This document shows positions 42,402-52,116 of a stretch of DNA of 64,000 nucleotides, piece after piece (the stretch's first letter is position 1; every line of letters starts with the position of its first letter). Both the position numbers and the translations under genes were made by a program. The notes beneath the pieces are model-generated. The model made no database searches and had not been told where the DNA came from. It was given only the letters and a program-made list of their open reading frames with translations. Location: assembly GCA_910585855.1 (NCBI GenBank), contig CAJUGZ010000001.1, positions 1-64,000 of the forward strand, given 5' to 3'. The stretch is from an uncultured Lachnospiraceae bacterium (GTDB taxonomy: Bacteria > Bacillota > Clostridia > Lachnospirales > Lachnospiraceae).

Positions 42402-43391
42402 TTATTCCATAAATCCCTGTACCCATCCAAGATATGCTTCATTTTTTATTCGATTCCAGATATCCCCTTTATCCATTTCCGCAAATCGTTCCACTTTTAC
42501 CTGTATGATTCGATTTTTCAATTCTCCAAATCCTAAAGCTGTCAAAGACTCCATCCCCTCGGAAATCTTTGCCTGTGAAAACAAATCCTCTTTAACAGGC
42601 ATAAAAATTTCATCACATAAATTTAAAATCCGGCCAATTCCCCGTACAGCATCTCCTACATCCAATATAATCCCCTCATACCCCGACTTTTCCGCCATCA
42701 GCTTAAGAAAAATTTCCCATTCCTGTCCATCCACTGATTTTATATCTTCTTCATAAAATGCTGGTGGAATATAAGAGAAGTTGTCCATCTGCCGGATAAT
42801 TCCAAGAACCCGTTCCAATCTGGTACTGCTCTGCTGTCTAAAATAATATAATGCATCTGTAATATCTGCTGCCTTACTTTCCTGAAATAGACGGCTAAAC
42901 CCAGACTGTCCTTCCAAATTCAGATATAATATCCGTTTTTTGTTTCCATAAAGCCCCGCCAAAGCAAGACAAAAACTGGTCTTTCCACAGCCCTTTACCG
43001 GAGAATAAACCCCCAGTATCCGGCACTGTTTTACTCCTACTATCGCAGAAACCGCCTGCATCGATCCCATATAGTACTGCATGACCTCCCGCATAATACC
43101 AGATGCTGCCTGATATTTTACAATAGAAGGATATTCCCCGAATACTGAAATGGGCTCACCCTGCGACAATAAGACAATATTTCCTATTTCCAAATCCCGC
43201 ACTGCCGAATCCATCAATTCAATAGAAATCAGCAGCATAGCAGGCGGATTTTCTCGTGCTGCCTCCAAAAATAATTCCAAACTGGTATAAGCCTGCACTT
43301 CAAACGGTATCTGTCCACACTCATTCAAATACCGCATCAATTTTCTAACATACTCTTCTTCCGTATCACAAATAGCCAATATCCGTTTCAT
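42402..43391 (-). CDS. CpaE/TadZ-like pilus localisation ATPase
   Basis: 329 residues. An N-terminal receiver-like region (MKRILAICDTEEEYVRKL...) is followed by a MinD-like domain with a deviant P-loop (YSPVKGCGKTSFCLALA) and YEGIILDVGDAVRGIGRIL. It matches TadZ/CpaE, which place the pilus machine in the cell. It stops 18 bases before cpaF in the same direction. Confidence 0.85.
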   Translation of the reverse strand: MKRILAICDTEEEYVRKLMRYLNECGQIPFEVQAYTSLELFLEAARENPPAMLLISIELMDSAVRDLEIGNIVLLSQGEPISVFGEYPSIVKYQAASGIMREVMQYYMGSMQAVSAIVGVKQCRILGVYSPVKGCGKTSFCLALAGLYGNKKRILYLNLEGQSGFSRLFQESKAADITDALYYFRQQSSTRLERVLGIIRQMDNFSYIPPAFYEEDIKSVDGQEWEIFLKLMAEKSGYEGIILDVGDAVRGIGRILNLCDEIFMPVKEDLFSQAKISEGMESLTALGFGELKNRIIQVKVERFAEMDKGDIWNRIKNEAYLGWVQGFME

Positions 43392-43565
43392 CCCAATTCC
43401 CCATCAATTCATCTTATCTTTCTCCCGTTTCAATTACCTAATTGATTTTCCTTCTCCTCCTTTCTTTCTTTTTTTACATTCTCTGTCTGTTATGTTATAT
43501 AACCTTTTCTGCTATAGGCTTTAAATATTTTTTTGACGATAAAAGAACAGTATAAAAAGGCAATG

Positions 43566-44003
43566 TTAAAAAACAGCTCCATTTTGGAAAAAATATATGA
43601 GTATACTTACAAGAATTGCAACTGAAAAATGAATTTTCTTTCTTTTTATTATAATTTTTGCAGCTATTCCTATAAAAGCTCCCGCTACCAATGCCATAAA
43701 ACAACACAGCACAATTTCCTTTGCCCCCAAAATCGCTCCTAGTACCGATAATACTTTCACATCACCTGCTCCGATTCCGCCTGCTATCCAAACCAGACCC
43801 ATAAGAAAAATCGGACAAAATCCCCCGCTTATCAAGTAAAACAACTTCCAAACAACCGTTCCGTCTAACCATAACATCTGCAAAAGAAATACCGCAAAAT
43901 AACCAAATAAAATCAAACGATTCGGTATACGAAAACTGCGCCAATCAAACCAGACCGCCAAAGCAGAAAATCCTATACAAAACACAACTACATATCCTGT
44001 CAT
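43566..44003 (-). CDS. Prepilin peptidase (CpaA/TadV, A24 family)
   Basis: 145 residues with several membrane helices. Two catalytic aspartates in FDWRSFRIPN (Asp20) and GAGDVK (Asp81) identify an A24 prepilin peptidase of the short TadV/CpaA type lacking the methyltransferase domain. It processes Flp pilins. First visible gene of the Tad locus. Confidence 0.9.
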   Translation of the reverse strand: MTGYVVVFCIGFSALAVWFDWRSFRIPNRLILFGYFAVFLLQMLWLDGTVVWKLFYLISGGFCPIFLMGLVWIAGGIGAGDVKVLSVLGAILGAKEIVLCCFMALVAGAFIGIAAKIIIKRKKIHFSVAILVSILIYFFQNGAVF

Positions 44004-44414
44004 TTTTATATTACAATATTTTTGGGAAAATCTTGATTCCTAAGTTTTTACTTTAGAAATAAATTTATTAGATAATTGATAGATGTAGTATAGTACAGAA
44101 AATATTATTTGTAAAGCTGTTTTTTTATTTTTGAGTTTTATCGGTTATTATTTGTTGCTGCAAAGTCTAAATCTTCTGCCGATTGAATATCTCCATTGTT
44201 CATAGACAAAGGATTTTTTTAGATAAAATACACCAGATTCGAAAACGATAGACATCCTGCTGTTCCATTCTCCAAAAAACAAAAATTTCCAACTTTTTCT
44301 AAAGTCACTGCAGGCTGTCCACCATTATTGAATCTGGCTATTTCTTGATCTCCATCTCCAAAAGCCTAATTAAAGCAAATCAATACATTGACTGCAAAAA
44401 ACATTCTTTATTGT
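44004..44414. other. Intergenic region with decayed coding trace
   Basis: No intact gene. On the minus strand about 44,245-44,370 reads FGDGDQEIARFNNGGQPAVTL... then NFCFLENGTAGC to a stop, without a start codon; it looks like a gene remnant of unknown origin. The rest is AT-rich and featureless. Confidence 0.4.
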
Positions 44415-45266
44415 TTATTCCTTTTTATGTATTGTTTCCTCTTTATCATTTGTCACTCTTTCAATATGCATAGCCAAATATCCAATCTCTGCTTCTTCTA
44501 AATGAATTTTCATCCCACGGGCAATTTCTTTACAAATGGTATCTGCCACTTGAAATGCTTTTGGAAACTTTAGCTCCATATAATCATTCATATTTAACTT
44601 AAGCTTCTCCCCACTGAACGCTCTGGCTACCATATAGCGAATATGATTCATAAGCCGATTATAAGCAAGCGACATAACATCAATTTTCTGTCCTGTCTGC
44701 TGCTCTACCAAAGAAATACATTCCCGCACTGCCCTTGCAATCTGCATTGCTTGAGAAACTTTTTCATCATTAATAGCGGAATGAACATGTAGCGCAATAT
44801 ATCCGATTTCATGTTCATCTATCTTTATTTGTAACTGTTCTAAAAGCATAGTTTCAATACATTGCGCTACTTTATATTCTTTATAAAACATTACCTGAAT
44901 ATCTTCTGTAAGCGGATTGCTGATCTGTTCATGATTTTTAATACGTTTTACGGCATATTCAATATGATCTGCCATAGGAAAAAGAATCGAGCGGTCAATC
45001 CGTCCAAATACTTTCTCTGCCTGATTTAACACTTCATTTGCAAGTTCTAGACAAATTGGCGAAATAGACTTTATCATCTCTTTGGCATCTCCCCGTTCTG
45101 TCAATTCCTGCAAAGAATATACCATATCTCCAATTCTTACATCTACATACTCACTGACTTTCTTTCCAAACCCAATTCCTTTTCCAAGAATTAAATACTC
45201 CCTATTTTCTTCTGCCTGAATTACAATAACTGAATTATGGTTCAATACCTTTTTTATCCTATACAT
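44415..45266 (-). CDS. BglG/LicT-family antiterminator
   Basis: 283 residues from MYRIKKVLNHNSVIV; a GTG four codons earlier is possible. Order: N-terminal RNA-binding domain (KVLNHNSVIVIQAEENREYLILGKGIGF), PRD1 (DHIEYAVKRI, GYIALHVHSA) and PRD2 (MNHIRYMVARAFSG, GYLAMHIERV), with the conserved His of each. It binds a RAT hairpin and prevents termination; PTS phosphorylation sets its activity. It follows the PTS gene whose leader has a matching RAT/terminator. Confidence 0.93.
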   Translation of the reverse strand: MYRIKKVLNHNSVIVIQAEENREYLILGKGIGFGKKVSEYVDVRIGDMVYSLQELTERGDAKEMIKSISPICLELANEVLNQAEKVFGRIDRSILFPMADHIEYAVKRIKNHEQISNPLTEDIQVMFYKEYKVAQCIETMLLEQLQIKIDEHEIGYIALHVHSAINDEKVSQAMQIARAVRECISLVEQQTGQKIDVMSLAYNRLMNHIRYMVARAFSGEKLKLNMNDYMELKFPKAFQVADTICKEIARGMKIHLEEAEIGYLAMHIERVTNDKEETIHKKE

Positions 45267-45289
45267 ATCATATCTCACTTATCTTTTAT

Positions 45290-47482
45290 TTATTCATAAA
45301 CATCAACCGCAAAAAGTGCTTCTCCTACCTTTATTTCTCCCTGTTTTAAAAGACGTATTTTTTGATTGTCCTCCAACTCCGTACATACAACCGGAGAAAC
45401 AACAGAAGGTGCATGTTTCTTCAAATAATCCAAATTTAACTTCAGCATTGGATCCCCTTTTTTTACTTTTTGTCCGTTCTCAACAAGAACCTCAAATCCC
45501 TCTCCATTTAATTTCACCGTATCAATTCCTACATGAATCAAAAGACTGATTCCTGAATCTGTTAAAAATCCAACGGCATGCTTTGTTTCAAATATAAAAC
45601 ATACTTCACCATCCTCTGGTGCTCGAACAATTTCATCTATCGGTTCTACAACAGCTCCATCTCCCATCATACGACCGGCAAATGCCTCATCTGGAGCAGT
45701 AGATAAATCCGCTGCTATCCCCTGTATCGGACTGGAAATCACTATCGTTTTTACTACTTTTTGCTGCTTTTTCACTTCTTCTGCATTTTGCTCTTTTACT
45801 GTACTCTGTTCTTTTGCCGTTGTTTCTTTTTCGTCTAAAAGTACTTCTTCCTCCGGTGCTTTTACCAGATAATCTTCCAGATTTGATTTAATTACAGTAA
45901 CATGCGGTCCATAGATTACCTGTACTCCATTTCCCTTATGCACCACTCCAGAAGCTCCGGTAAATTTCAGCAATGCATCATCTACCAACTCTGCACGATA
46001 AACCGTACACCGAAGTCTAGTAGCACAACAATCTACATCACTGATATTTTTCTTTCCACCAAGCCCTTTTGTAATCGTTGCACTAACTGGATCTTCTTTT
46101 TCTCCCTTGCTGCTTCCAGCTTTATCTCCTTCCTTTCGTGCATTTACATCCGCTCTGGTATATAATTTTGTTTCTATGTCATCATCTTCTCGTCCGGGTG
46201 TTTTAAAGTCAAATTTCATAATTAAAAACCGAAAAACCAAATAATACAAGAAAAAATAAACAATTCCAACCGGAATTACCATCATCCAACTAGTCTTTTC
46301 ATTCCCCTGTAAAATTCCGAATAGAAAATAGTCCAAAAGTCCGCCGGAAAATGTCAGTCCCACCGCAATATTTAATATATGAGCAAGCATATAAGCCGAA
46401 CCTGCCAACACTACCTGAACGGCAAATAAAGCAGGTGCAACAAATAAAAAGGAAAATTCAAGCGGTTCTGTAATACCTGTCATCATACACGCCAATGCTG
46501 CCGACAACAGCAAGCCACCTGCTGCCTTTTTCTTCTCTGGTTTTGCACAATGATACATAGCAAGCGCTGCACCCGGCAAACCAAAAATCATAAAAATAAA
46601 TTCACCGGAAAAATATCTGGTTGCATCTGCACTAAAATGTGCTACATTTGCCGAATCAGCAAGCTGTGCAAAGAAAATATTTTGTCCTCCCTGTACCATC
46701 TGTCCGGCTACTTCCATTGTACCACCCACTGCAGTCTGCCAAAATGGCATATAAAAAACATGATGCAGACCAAACGGAATCAATGCTCTTTTAATCAAAC
46801 CAAAAACTAAAGTTCCGATATATCCGCTCCCTGTCACCAATCCGCCTAATGCATAAATACCGCTTTGTACAATCGGCCAAACAAAATAAAGTCCAATTCC
46901 TACAAACATATAAACTACAGTCGAAATAATTGGTACGAATCGAGTCCCTCCAAAGAAAGATAATGCATTTGGCAGAACAATCTTATAAAATCGATTATGC
47001 AGTGCTGCTACACCTAATCCTACAATAATTCCTCCAAATACTCCCATCTGTAAAGTCGAAATACCACAAGTAGAAGCCACTGTTCCCTCTAATACGTCTG
47101 ATGCAATCTCTCCGTTTTCCAATATTTTACCAGTAATCACCAGCATAGCATTAATTGCCGTATTCATTACAAAATAAGAAATTACTGCCGAAAGTGCTGC
47201 TACTTCCTTCTCTTTCTTTGCCATACCAATTGCTACTCCTACAGCAAAAATCAAAGGCAAATTGTCAAATACTGCACTTCCCACCTTGTTCATAATTACA
47301 AGCAATGCATGAAGCAACGTTCCGTTTCCCAATATCTTACTCAATCCATAGGTAGCAATCGTTGTTTCATTTGTAAATGAACTTCCAATTCCCAGCAAAA
47401 GACCTGCAACCGGAAGAATTGCTATTGGCAGCATAAAGCTTCGTCCCACACGCTGTAACACACCAAAAATTTTGTCTTTCAT
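45290..47482 (-). CDS. ptsG: Glucose-family PTS IICBA permease
   Basis: 730 residues. IIC (1-420) with many membrane helices and GITEPLEFSFLF; IIB (about 465-555) with DVDCCATRLRC, the phosphorylated Cys; a charged linker; IIA (about 580-730) with SPIQGIAADL and LIHVGIDTV, the phosphorylated His. It imports and phosphorylates glucose or a close hexose. The gene symbol is a best guess, since N-acetylglucosamine relatives look similar. Regulated by the leader antiterminator. Confidence 0.9.
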   Translation of the reverse strand: MKDKIFGVLQRVGRSFMLPIAILPVAGLLLGIGSSFTNETTIATYGLSKILGNGTLLHALLVIMNKVGSAVFDNLPLIFAVGVAIGMAKKEKEVAALSAVISYFVMNTAINAMLVITGKILENGEIASDVLEGTVASTCGISTLQMGVFGGIIVGLGVAALHNRFYKIVLPNALSFFGGTRFVPIISTVVYMFVGIGLYFVWPIVQSGIYALGGLVTGSGYIGTLVFGLIKRALIPFGLHHVFYMPFWQTAVGGTMEVAGQMVQGGQNIFFAQLADSANVAHFSADATRYFSGEFIFMIFGLPGAALAMYHCAKPEKKKAAGGLLLSAALACMMTGITEPLEFSFLFVAPALFAVQVVLAGSAYMLAHILNIAVGLTFSGGLLDYFLFGILQGNEKTSWMMVIPVGIVYFFLYYLVFRFLIMKFDFKTPGREDDDIETKLYTRADVNARKEGDKAGSSKGEKEDPVSATITKGLGGKKNISDVDCCATRLRCTVYRAELVDDALLKFTGASGVVHKGNGVQVIYGPHVTVIKSNLEDYLVKAPEEEVLLDEKETTAKEQSTVKEQNAEEVKKQQKVVKTIVISSPIQGIAADLSTAPDEAFAGRMMGDGAVVEPIDEIVRAPEDGEVCFIFETKHAVGFLTDSGISLLIHVGIDTVKLNGEGFEVLVENGQKVKKGDPMLKLNLDYLKKHAPSVVSPVVCTELEDNQKIRLLKQGEIKVGEALFAVDVYE

Positions 47483-47565
47483 TTTTCTTTCACTCCTTTA
47501 CTATTTTATTATTTTTAGCTGGACGAATATATATACTGCACACTGACTTGTAAATTTTTCCCATC

Positions 47566-47640
47566 AAAAAAGGAAGCACTAATACACATAAACATCCAAC
47601 ATGCTATGTATAGTTCATGCCTCCTAATGAGTAACATACT
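47566..47640 (-). promoter_or_regulatory. RAT antiterminator site overlapping leader terminator
   Basis: Minus strand GTTACTCATTAGGAGGCATG (47616-47635) matches the RAT core GTTACT-x-AGGCA-x-AC of LicT-type sites. Its AGGAGGCA part also pairs with TGCTTCCT (47571-47578) followed by a T-run, forming the terminator. The two structures exclude each other. Confidence 0.78.
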
Positions 47641-47652
47641 ATAACTATATTT

Positions 47653-47681
47653 AAAGTAACATTTCATGCTCTTTTTGTCAA
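47653..47681 (-). promoter_or_regulatory. Promoter of PTS operon
   Basis: TTGACA (47676-47681), 17 bases, TACTTT (47653-47658), directly upstream of the RAT leader. Confidence 0.6.
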
Positions 47682-47696
47682 GCACTTTTTATCTTG

Positions 47697-49400
47697 CTAA
47701 ATTTGAAATATATGGATACTTTCCTTCATTTCTGTCGACAATTTTCCCAAATCATTTGTCTTATTAGAAATAGTTCGAAGCTCCCCATAAATATTTTGAA
47801 TCATTCCCATCACTGTTTCAATACTGGCTGCATTTTCCTCTGAAATCGCTGCAGAATTTTGCACAGCAGCTACCATATCCGTCCGCACTTCTTCAAGTTT
47901 CTCTGTTTTTCCCATTACAATATCCATATAATTTGAAGATTCTACGATCTTATCCCTTACATCTGCAAACACTTGTTCTGTTTTTTGAATACTATTTTCC
48001 TGTTTTTGAATTACAGTATGTACCTCTTCCATACATTGTATCGTATTATCTGAATCTATAATTAAATGCTCTACCATATCTTTAATATCCTTTACTGCTC
48101 CGTTTACCTGCTGTGACAGTTTCTGAATCTGTGATGCTACTACAGCAAATCCTCTGCCTTGTTCTCCGGCCCTTGCCGATTCAATTGAAGCATTTAAAGA
48201 AAGTAAATTAGTCTGAGATGCAATCGCTGCAATCATCTCCGTTGCACTGCCAATTCGATCCACCGACTGCTTTGTCTGTCTTGTCTGCTGTTCTAAATAA
48301 TTAATCGATTCTTTTACCATTCCCATATCTCTATCCAATGCAATCAGTTCTAACATTGTCTGTTCTGATACCTTTCCAATTTGATCCGATATATGATACA
48401 TTTTCTTAATCTCTGTATGATTGCTGCCAATCACCTCACCCATAGATGTCACACCATCGCTTGCTATATTGGCATCCTCTGCCTGATTAGAACAGCTTCC
48501 TGCCATATCTTTTGCAGACTGTTCCATCTCCTGCATAACAGTTACAATATGATTTGACAAAGTATTTAGCTCAACAGATGATAAATCTAACTGATGACTT
48601 TTTCCCTGCAGCATCTCTACAATTACTTGAAGCTGACGCCGCAGTTCAAAAATTTCCCTTCCCAAAAGCCCAATTTCATCTGAACGCTTTAAAAGCCCGG
48701 AATCTACTTCAAACTTTAAATTTCCTTTTGATATTTTACGTAAAAACTCCATACTCTGTTCTAAAGCACTTACAATCCTGCTAACCAGTTGAATTACCAA
48801 AATACTAACAATAATAAGAACAACTGTAATAATCAAAAACATCTGTATACGAATTTCATTGATTACTTTCGATACGCCTTCATGCGGTGTTCCCAAAAAT
48901 ACCATTCCTACTACTTCTTTTGTACCCTCCTGATAAAATGGTACATAACATACGATATATTTCTTTCCTAAAATTTCTATATCCCGATCCAGATAATTTT
49001 CCCCTTCCCACAATACCTTCTGAATCACTTGCTCAGATGCTCTTGTTCCTATCTGACGCTCGCCTGCCTTATTTTCAATCGAAGTTAAAATACGAGTATC
49101 TCCCCAAAAAATCGTAATATCCATACCTGTATTATTTTTAATATGATCCACAATTCCAACAGCTTCTGTAATATTTAGCGAACTTCCCTTCCATAAATCT
49201 CCGTTTTCATCTATCTGATAAATTCCCGGATTTCCCACTTCAAAAATATCTCTTACTGCTACTGCCGTTGCCTGCATCCCATTGTATGCCATATCGTAAA
49301 TCCCGTTTGCGGTTCGATCAGCCGCAAGAAGAAATATTCCAATTCCTAAAAGTAAAATCGGCAGCAGTACAATCATCATAATCTTTGTCCGCAACTTCAT
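47697..49400 (-). CDS. Methyl-accepting chemotaxis protein with Cache-type sensor
   Basis: 567 residues from [14 protein letters not shown] behind GAGAGGTG. A membrane helix (7-29), an extracellular Cache-like domain (about 30-180, [33 protein letters not shown]), a second helix (about 188-212), HAMP, then the signalling domain with [29 protein letters not shown]. It reports ligand to CheA/CheW. Ligand unknown. It lies beside the PTS operon but is read separately. Confidence 0.93.
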   Translation of the reverse strand: MKLRTKIMMIVLLPILLLGIGIFLLAADRTANGIYDMAYNGMQATAVAVRDIFEVGNPGIYQIDENGDLWKGSSLNITEAVGIVDHIKNNTGMDITIFWGDTRILTSIENKAGERQIGTRASEQVIQKVLWEGENYLDRDIEILGKKYIVCYVPFYQEGTKEVVGMVFLGTPHEGVSKVINEIRIQMFLIITVVLIIVSILVIQLVSRIVSALEQSMEFLRKISKGNLKFEVDSGLLKRSDEIGLLGREIFELRRQLQVIVEMLQGKSHQLDLSSVELNTLSNHIVTVMQEMEQSAKDMAGSCSNQAEDANIASDGVTSMGEVIGSNHTEIKKMYHISDQIGKVSEQTMLELIALDRDMGMVKESINYLEQQTRQTKQSVDRIGSATEMIAAIASQTNLLSLNASIESARAGEQGRGFAVVASQIQKLSQQVNGAVKDIKDMVEHLIIDSDNTIQCMEEVHTVIQKQENSIQKTEQVFADVRDKIVESSNYMDIVMGKTEKLEEVRTDMVAAVQNSAAISEENAASIETVMGMIQNIYGELRTISNKTNDLGKLSTEMKESIHIFQI

Positions 49401-49446
49401 AATCAGTTCACCTCTCAAATTTCTTCCTAATTTTCTCTAAAAAACC

Positions 49447-49513
49447 AGCCAGAATCAAGAAGGAGAACTGGTGTGCAACATAATCTGGAGATATCTGTTC
49501 CTTGATTCTGGCT
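49447..49513 (-). promoter_or_regulatory. Long terminator-like hairpin in chemotaxis gene leader
   Basis: A perfect 13-bp inverted repeat (AGCCAGAATCAAG/CTTGATTCTGGCT) encloses about 41 bases and is followed on the minus strand by GG and six T, 10-20 bases before the receptor's ribosome site. It could be an attenuator or an end of a small repeat element. Confidence 0.55.
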
Positions 49514-49552
49514 TTTGGTTTGGCAAAACTGTAAAAAATAATGATTCTGCCA

Positions 49553-49599
49553 TAAAAAAGTTATGCCGCTGTTATTATATCAAATAATAGCAGCGGCAT
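49553..49599 (-). terminator. Terminator of AgrC-like kinase gene
   Basis: ATGCCGCTG/CAGCGGCAT stem extended by TTATTAT/ATAATAG, with six T on the minus strand, 50 bases after the kinase stop. Confidence 0.85.
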
Positions 49600-49648
49600 A
49601 TATACCCTATTCTTCACATAACCTATCTGATTTTTCGCACTTCTTTTT

Positions 49649-50950
49649 TTAATTCCTGTTTTTTCCAAATGAAATCAAAATTCTAACAATAAATTCTCTT
49701 TCTTCCATATAGCAGTCAAATTCTGCCTGATATTTTTTTACAAATTCTTGTACACTAATCATGCCAAATCCATGATCTGTTCCCTGTTTTGAAATAGGAA
49801 GCCCAGAATTCTTTGAAAATTTTACCTCTTCATTACATAAATTTTTTACTTCCAGCATCAAATATTCATTGGTTCTATTTTTTATCATAAACTTTACGAT
49901 TCGTTCTTCTTCCTTTAATTTCTGCACTGCATTTATTGCATTTTCTATTAAATTGGCTACTAACATTGCCAATTCATAGTCATTAACTTCCTGCTGCTTG
50001 GGTACGGTACTTTTTATCTGAAGTACAATTCCCATACTTTTTGCTTTTCTTTCCATACTGCTTAAAACACTATTTATAATAACATTCTCACAATAAATAA
50101 CGATTCTTTCTTTATTTAACCGTTCTATATCTTTATATAAAATCTCTTCTGCCTCTTTATATCTTTGATTTTGGATCAATTCAATTAAAAGATTATTCTT
50201 ATGCCTCATATCATGCCATATAATCTGAAACTCTTTTCTTGCTGCTTCTATATTTTCAGATTGTACCTCAATTCCCTTTATATAAGCTTGTGATATAAGA
50301 TGCTTCCAGAGCAGCCATTTTTCTTCCATCCTGCCATAGACATATTTTAAAACTAAAGCATACAGCAATACAACTGTCAGTATAAGGGATATCGCAGCAA
50401 AAAGACTTTCTTTGCGCTGTTCAAATGGTACAGGAAAATATAAAAGCAAATAAAATGTAACATAACTCATACAGGGAACTAAACAAAGCCACCATGAAAT
50501 TTCTTTGCTGATTACAGTTCTACAGATTTCACGTATAGTAGAAACCATCCATAATAAAAACAATATATTCGTTATGGTACAAGTAGCCATAGCAAGCTGT
50601 ATATCTTCAAGAAATACTAAAACAACACAAGATAAAATATTTCCTCCTAAAACAAAGTTAGAAGAACTTAAACCAATAAAAAAAGTGTAGCTGTCTTTCT
50701 TTTCAGCAAGTAAAAGAGCTGTTCCCTGAATAACCACAATCTGAAAAGCACTAAATACCAATTTAATCCAAGCTATATAAAATACATATTTTATACGAAC
50801 TATCTCACTTAAAATCATTATAATTATAGAAATACTACAAATTAAAATTGATTTTTTATAAGAATATTTTAATAAAAGAAACAATAAAAAATATGCTATC
50901 ATAAAAACACAAGAATTTATCACAAGCCAAATATGAAATATCTCCATCAT
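49649..50950 (-). CDS. AgrC-like sensor histidine kinase (GHKL)
   Basis: 433 residues. Six or seven membrane helices (1-215), then WHDMRHKNNLLIELIQNQ with the phospho-accepting His, the N-box LIENAINAVQKL and a short GFGMISVQEFVKKY G-box. This is the AgrC/ComD-type kinase layout that usually senses a peptide. No AgrB/AgrD-like peptide gene is seen beside it. It is co-directional with the LytTR regulator, 51 bases apart. Confidence 0.88.
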   Translation of the reverse strand: MMEIFHIWLVINSCVFMIAYFLLFLLLKYSYKKSILICSISIIIMILSEIVRIKYVFYIAWIKLVFSAFQIVVIQGTALLLAEKKDSYTFFIGLSSSNFVLGGNILSCVVLVFLEDIQLAMATCTITNILFLLWMVSTIREICRTVISKEISWWLCLVPCMSYVTFYLLLYFPVPFEQRKESLFAAISLILTVVLLYALVLKYVYGRMEEKWLLWKHLISQAYIKGIEVQSENIEAARKEFQIIWHDMRHKNNLLIELIQNQRYKEAEEILYKDIERLNKERIVIYCENVIINSVLSSMERKAKSMGIVLQIKSTVPKQQEVNDYELAMLVANLIENAINAVQKLKEEERIVKFMIKNRTNEYLMLEVKNLCNEEVKFSKNSGLPISKQGTDHGFGMISVQEFVKKYQAEFDCYMEEREFIVRILISFGKNRN

Positions 50951-51001
50951 TTAAACCATCCAAATCCCTTCTCGTTTATTACCACAATTCATCTTTCGTT
51001 T

Positions 51002-51730
51002 TTAATACTCTTTTGCTATATACTTTAAATAAGCCCTCTTCACTTCAGTCTGTCTGCTTCTGCTAATCGGAATCAGCCTCTTTGATTTCATAACAACCTG
51101 ACTTTGACTATACAGTTCAATATAGTGAAAGTTTACAATAAAAGACTTATGTACTTGTATAAAATCTCCACTTTTCAATAATTCTGCCATATCATGTTCA
51201 AATGATCTACGCAAAAAACGACTGATTACCTGCTCTCCATCTGCAACTGAAATATGTAAAGTTCTGGATACATTTTCTATATACTCAATCTCTTCATACA
51301 AAAGCTTTCTATTCCCATCTGCTGTATTTACATACAAAATCTTTTGTTTTTGTACTGCATATTCTACAGCAAAGTCCATGGCTTCATAAAACTCATTCTG
51401 TTTTATTGGTTTTAACAAATACCGTTGTGCAAATACCCCAAATGCTGAAAGCGCATAATCAGCAGAAGAAGTCAAATAAATAATAACAGCCCTTTCATTC
51501 TGTTCTCGAATCACTTTTCCAAGTGAAATTCCATCTATATCCGGCATCAATATATCCAACAGATAAATCTGATAATCCTTTTTCTGTTCTAACTGTTCTT
51601 TTAATTCTTTTGCCCGATCAAATTTATTTATATACAAATCCACTGTCTTTTCCTTTGCATACCATACAATTTTTTTCTCCAGACAATCCAGCGTATTTTG
51701 ATCGTCATCACATAATGCTATTTGTATCAT
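51002..51730 (-). CDS. LytTR-family response regulator
   Basis: 242 residues from MIQIALCDDDQNTLD; GGAGGAAGC precedes it. Receiver domain with CDDD (8-10), LLDILMPDIDG (phospho-Asp59) and KPI (Lys107). C-terminal LytTR DNA-binding domain (NRKLLYEEIEYIENVSRTLHI, FIQVHKSFIVNF). Partner of the AgrC-like kinase; the target genes are not evident. Confidence 0.92.
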   Translation of the reverse strand: MIQIALCDDDQNTLDCLEKKIVWYAKEKTVDLYINKFDRAKELKEQLEQKKDYQIYLLDILMPDIDGISLGKVIREQNERAVIIYLTSSADYALSAFGVFAQRYLLKPIKQNEFYEAMDFAVEYAVQKQKILYVNTADGNRKLLYEEIEYIENVSRTLHISVADGEQVISRFLRRSFEHDMAELLKSGDFIQVHKSFIVNFHYIELYSQSQVVMKSKRLIPISRSRQTEVKRAYLKYIAKEY

Positions 51731-51754
51731 TGCTTCCTCCATATCTGTATCCAT

Positions 51755-52116
51755 TCTCAGTCATTTTATTGCAAAGTATACAAACCTGCCAAAACTTTTC
51801 TGACTATCTAAAAATAAGTATTCTTTTTAACTATTCTTTATTATATAACAAAACTATAAAAATGAATAGTTTTTTCCTTTGGGTTTTTTCGAGGGGGACG
51901 CCATATTCTGTCTATTTCTTAGCCTCAAAACAAAAAATAAATTATTATTAGCCAACCACATCTAGCGTCCGATAGGAGAAAAACCTACATAGCCAAAACT
52001 CAATAAAAACTCTAAAGGCGTGCTTCTAAAATGAAACACGCCAAATAAAAACAATACATTAATTCGTTCAATTTTATTCAATTTAATCAAATCATCCCAC
52101 TACCTGCTATCTATTC
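51755..52116. other. Intergenic region between regulator and xylulokinase genes
   Basis: Contains the xylulokinase terminator at 52,017-52,042 and the promoter region of the LytTR operon. No further gene seen. Confidence 0.5.
52017..52042 (-). terminator. Terminator of xylulokinase gene
   Basis: GGCGTG/CACGCC stem, 14-base loop, T-rich tract on the minus strand. Confidence 0.7.

Noticed and set aside
49649-51730. Complete agr quorum-sensing system
   Set aside because: Kinase and regulator are present, but no AgrB- or AgrD-like gene was found beside them.
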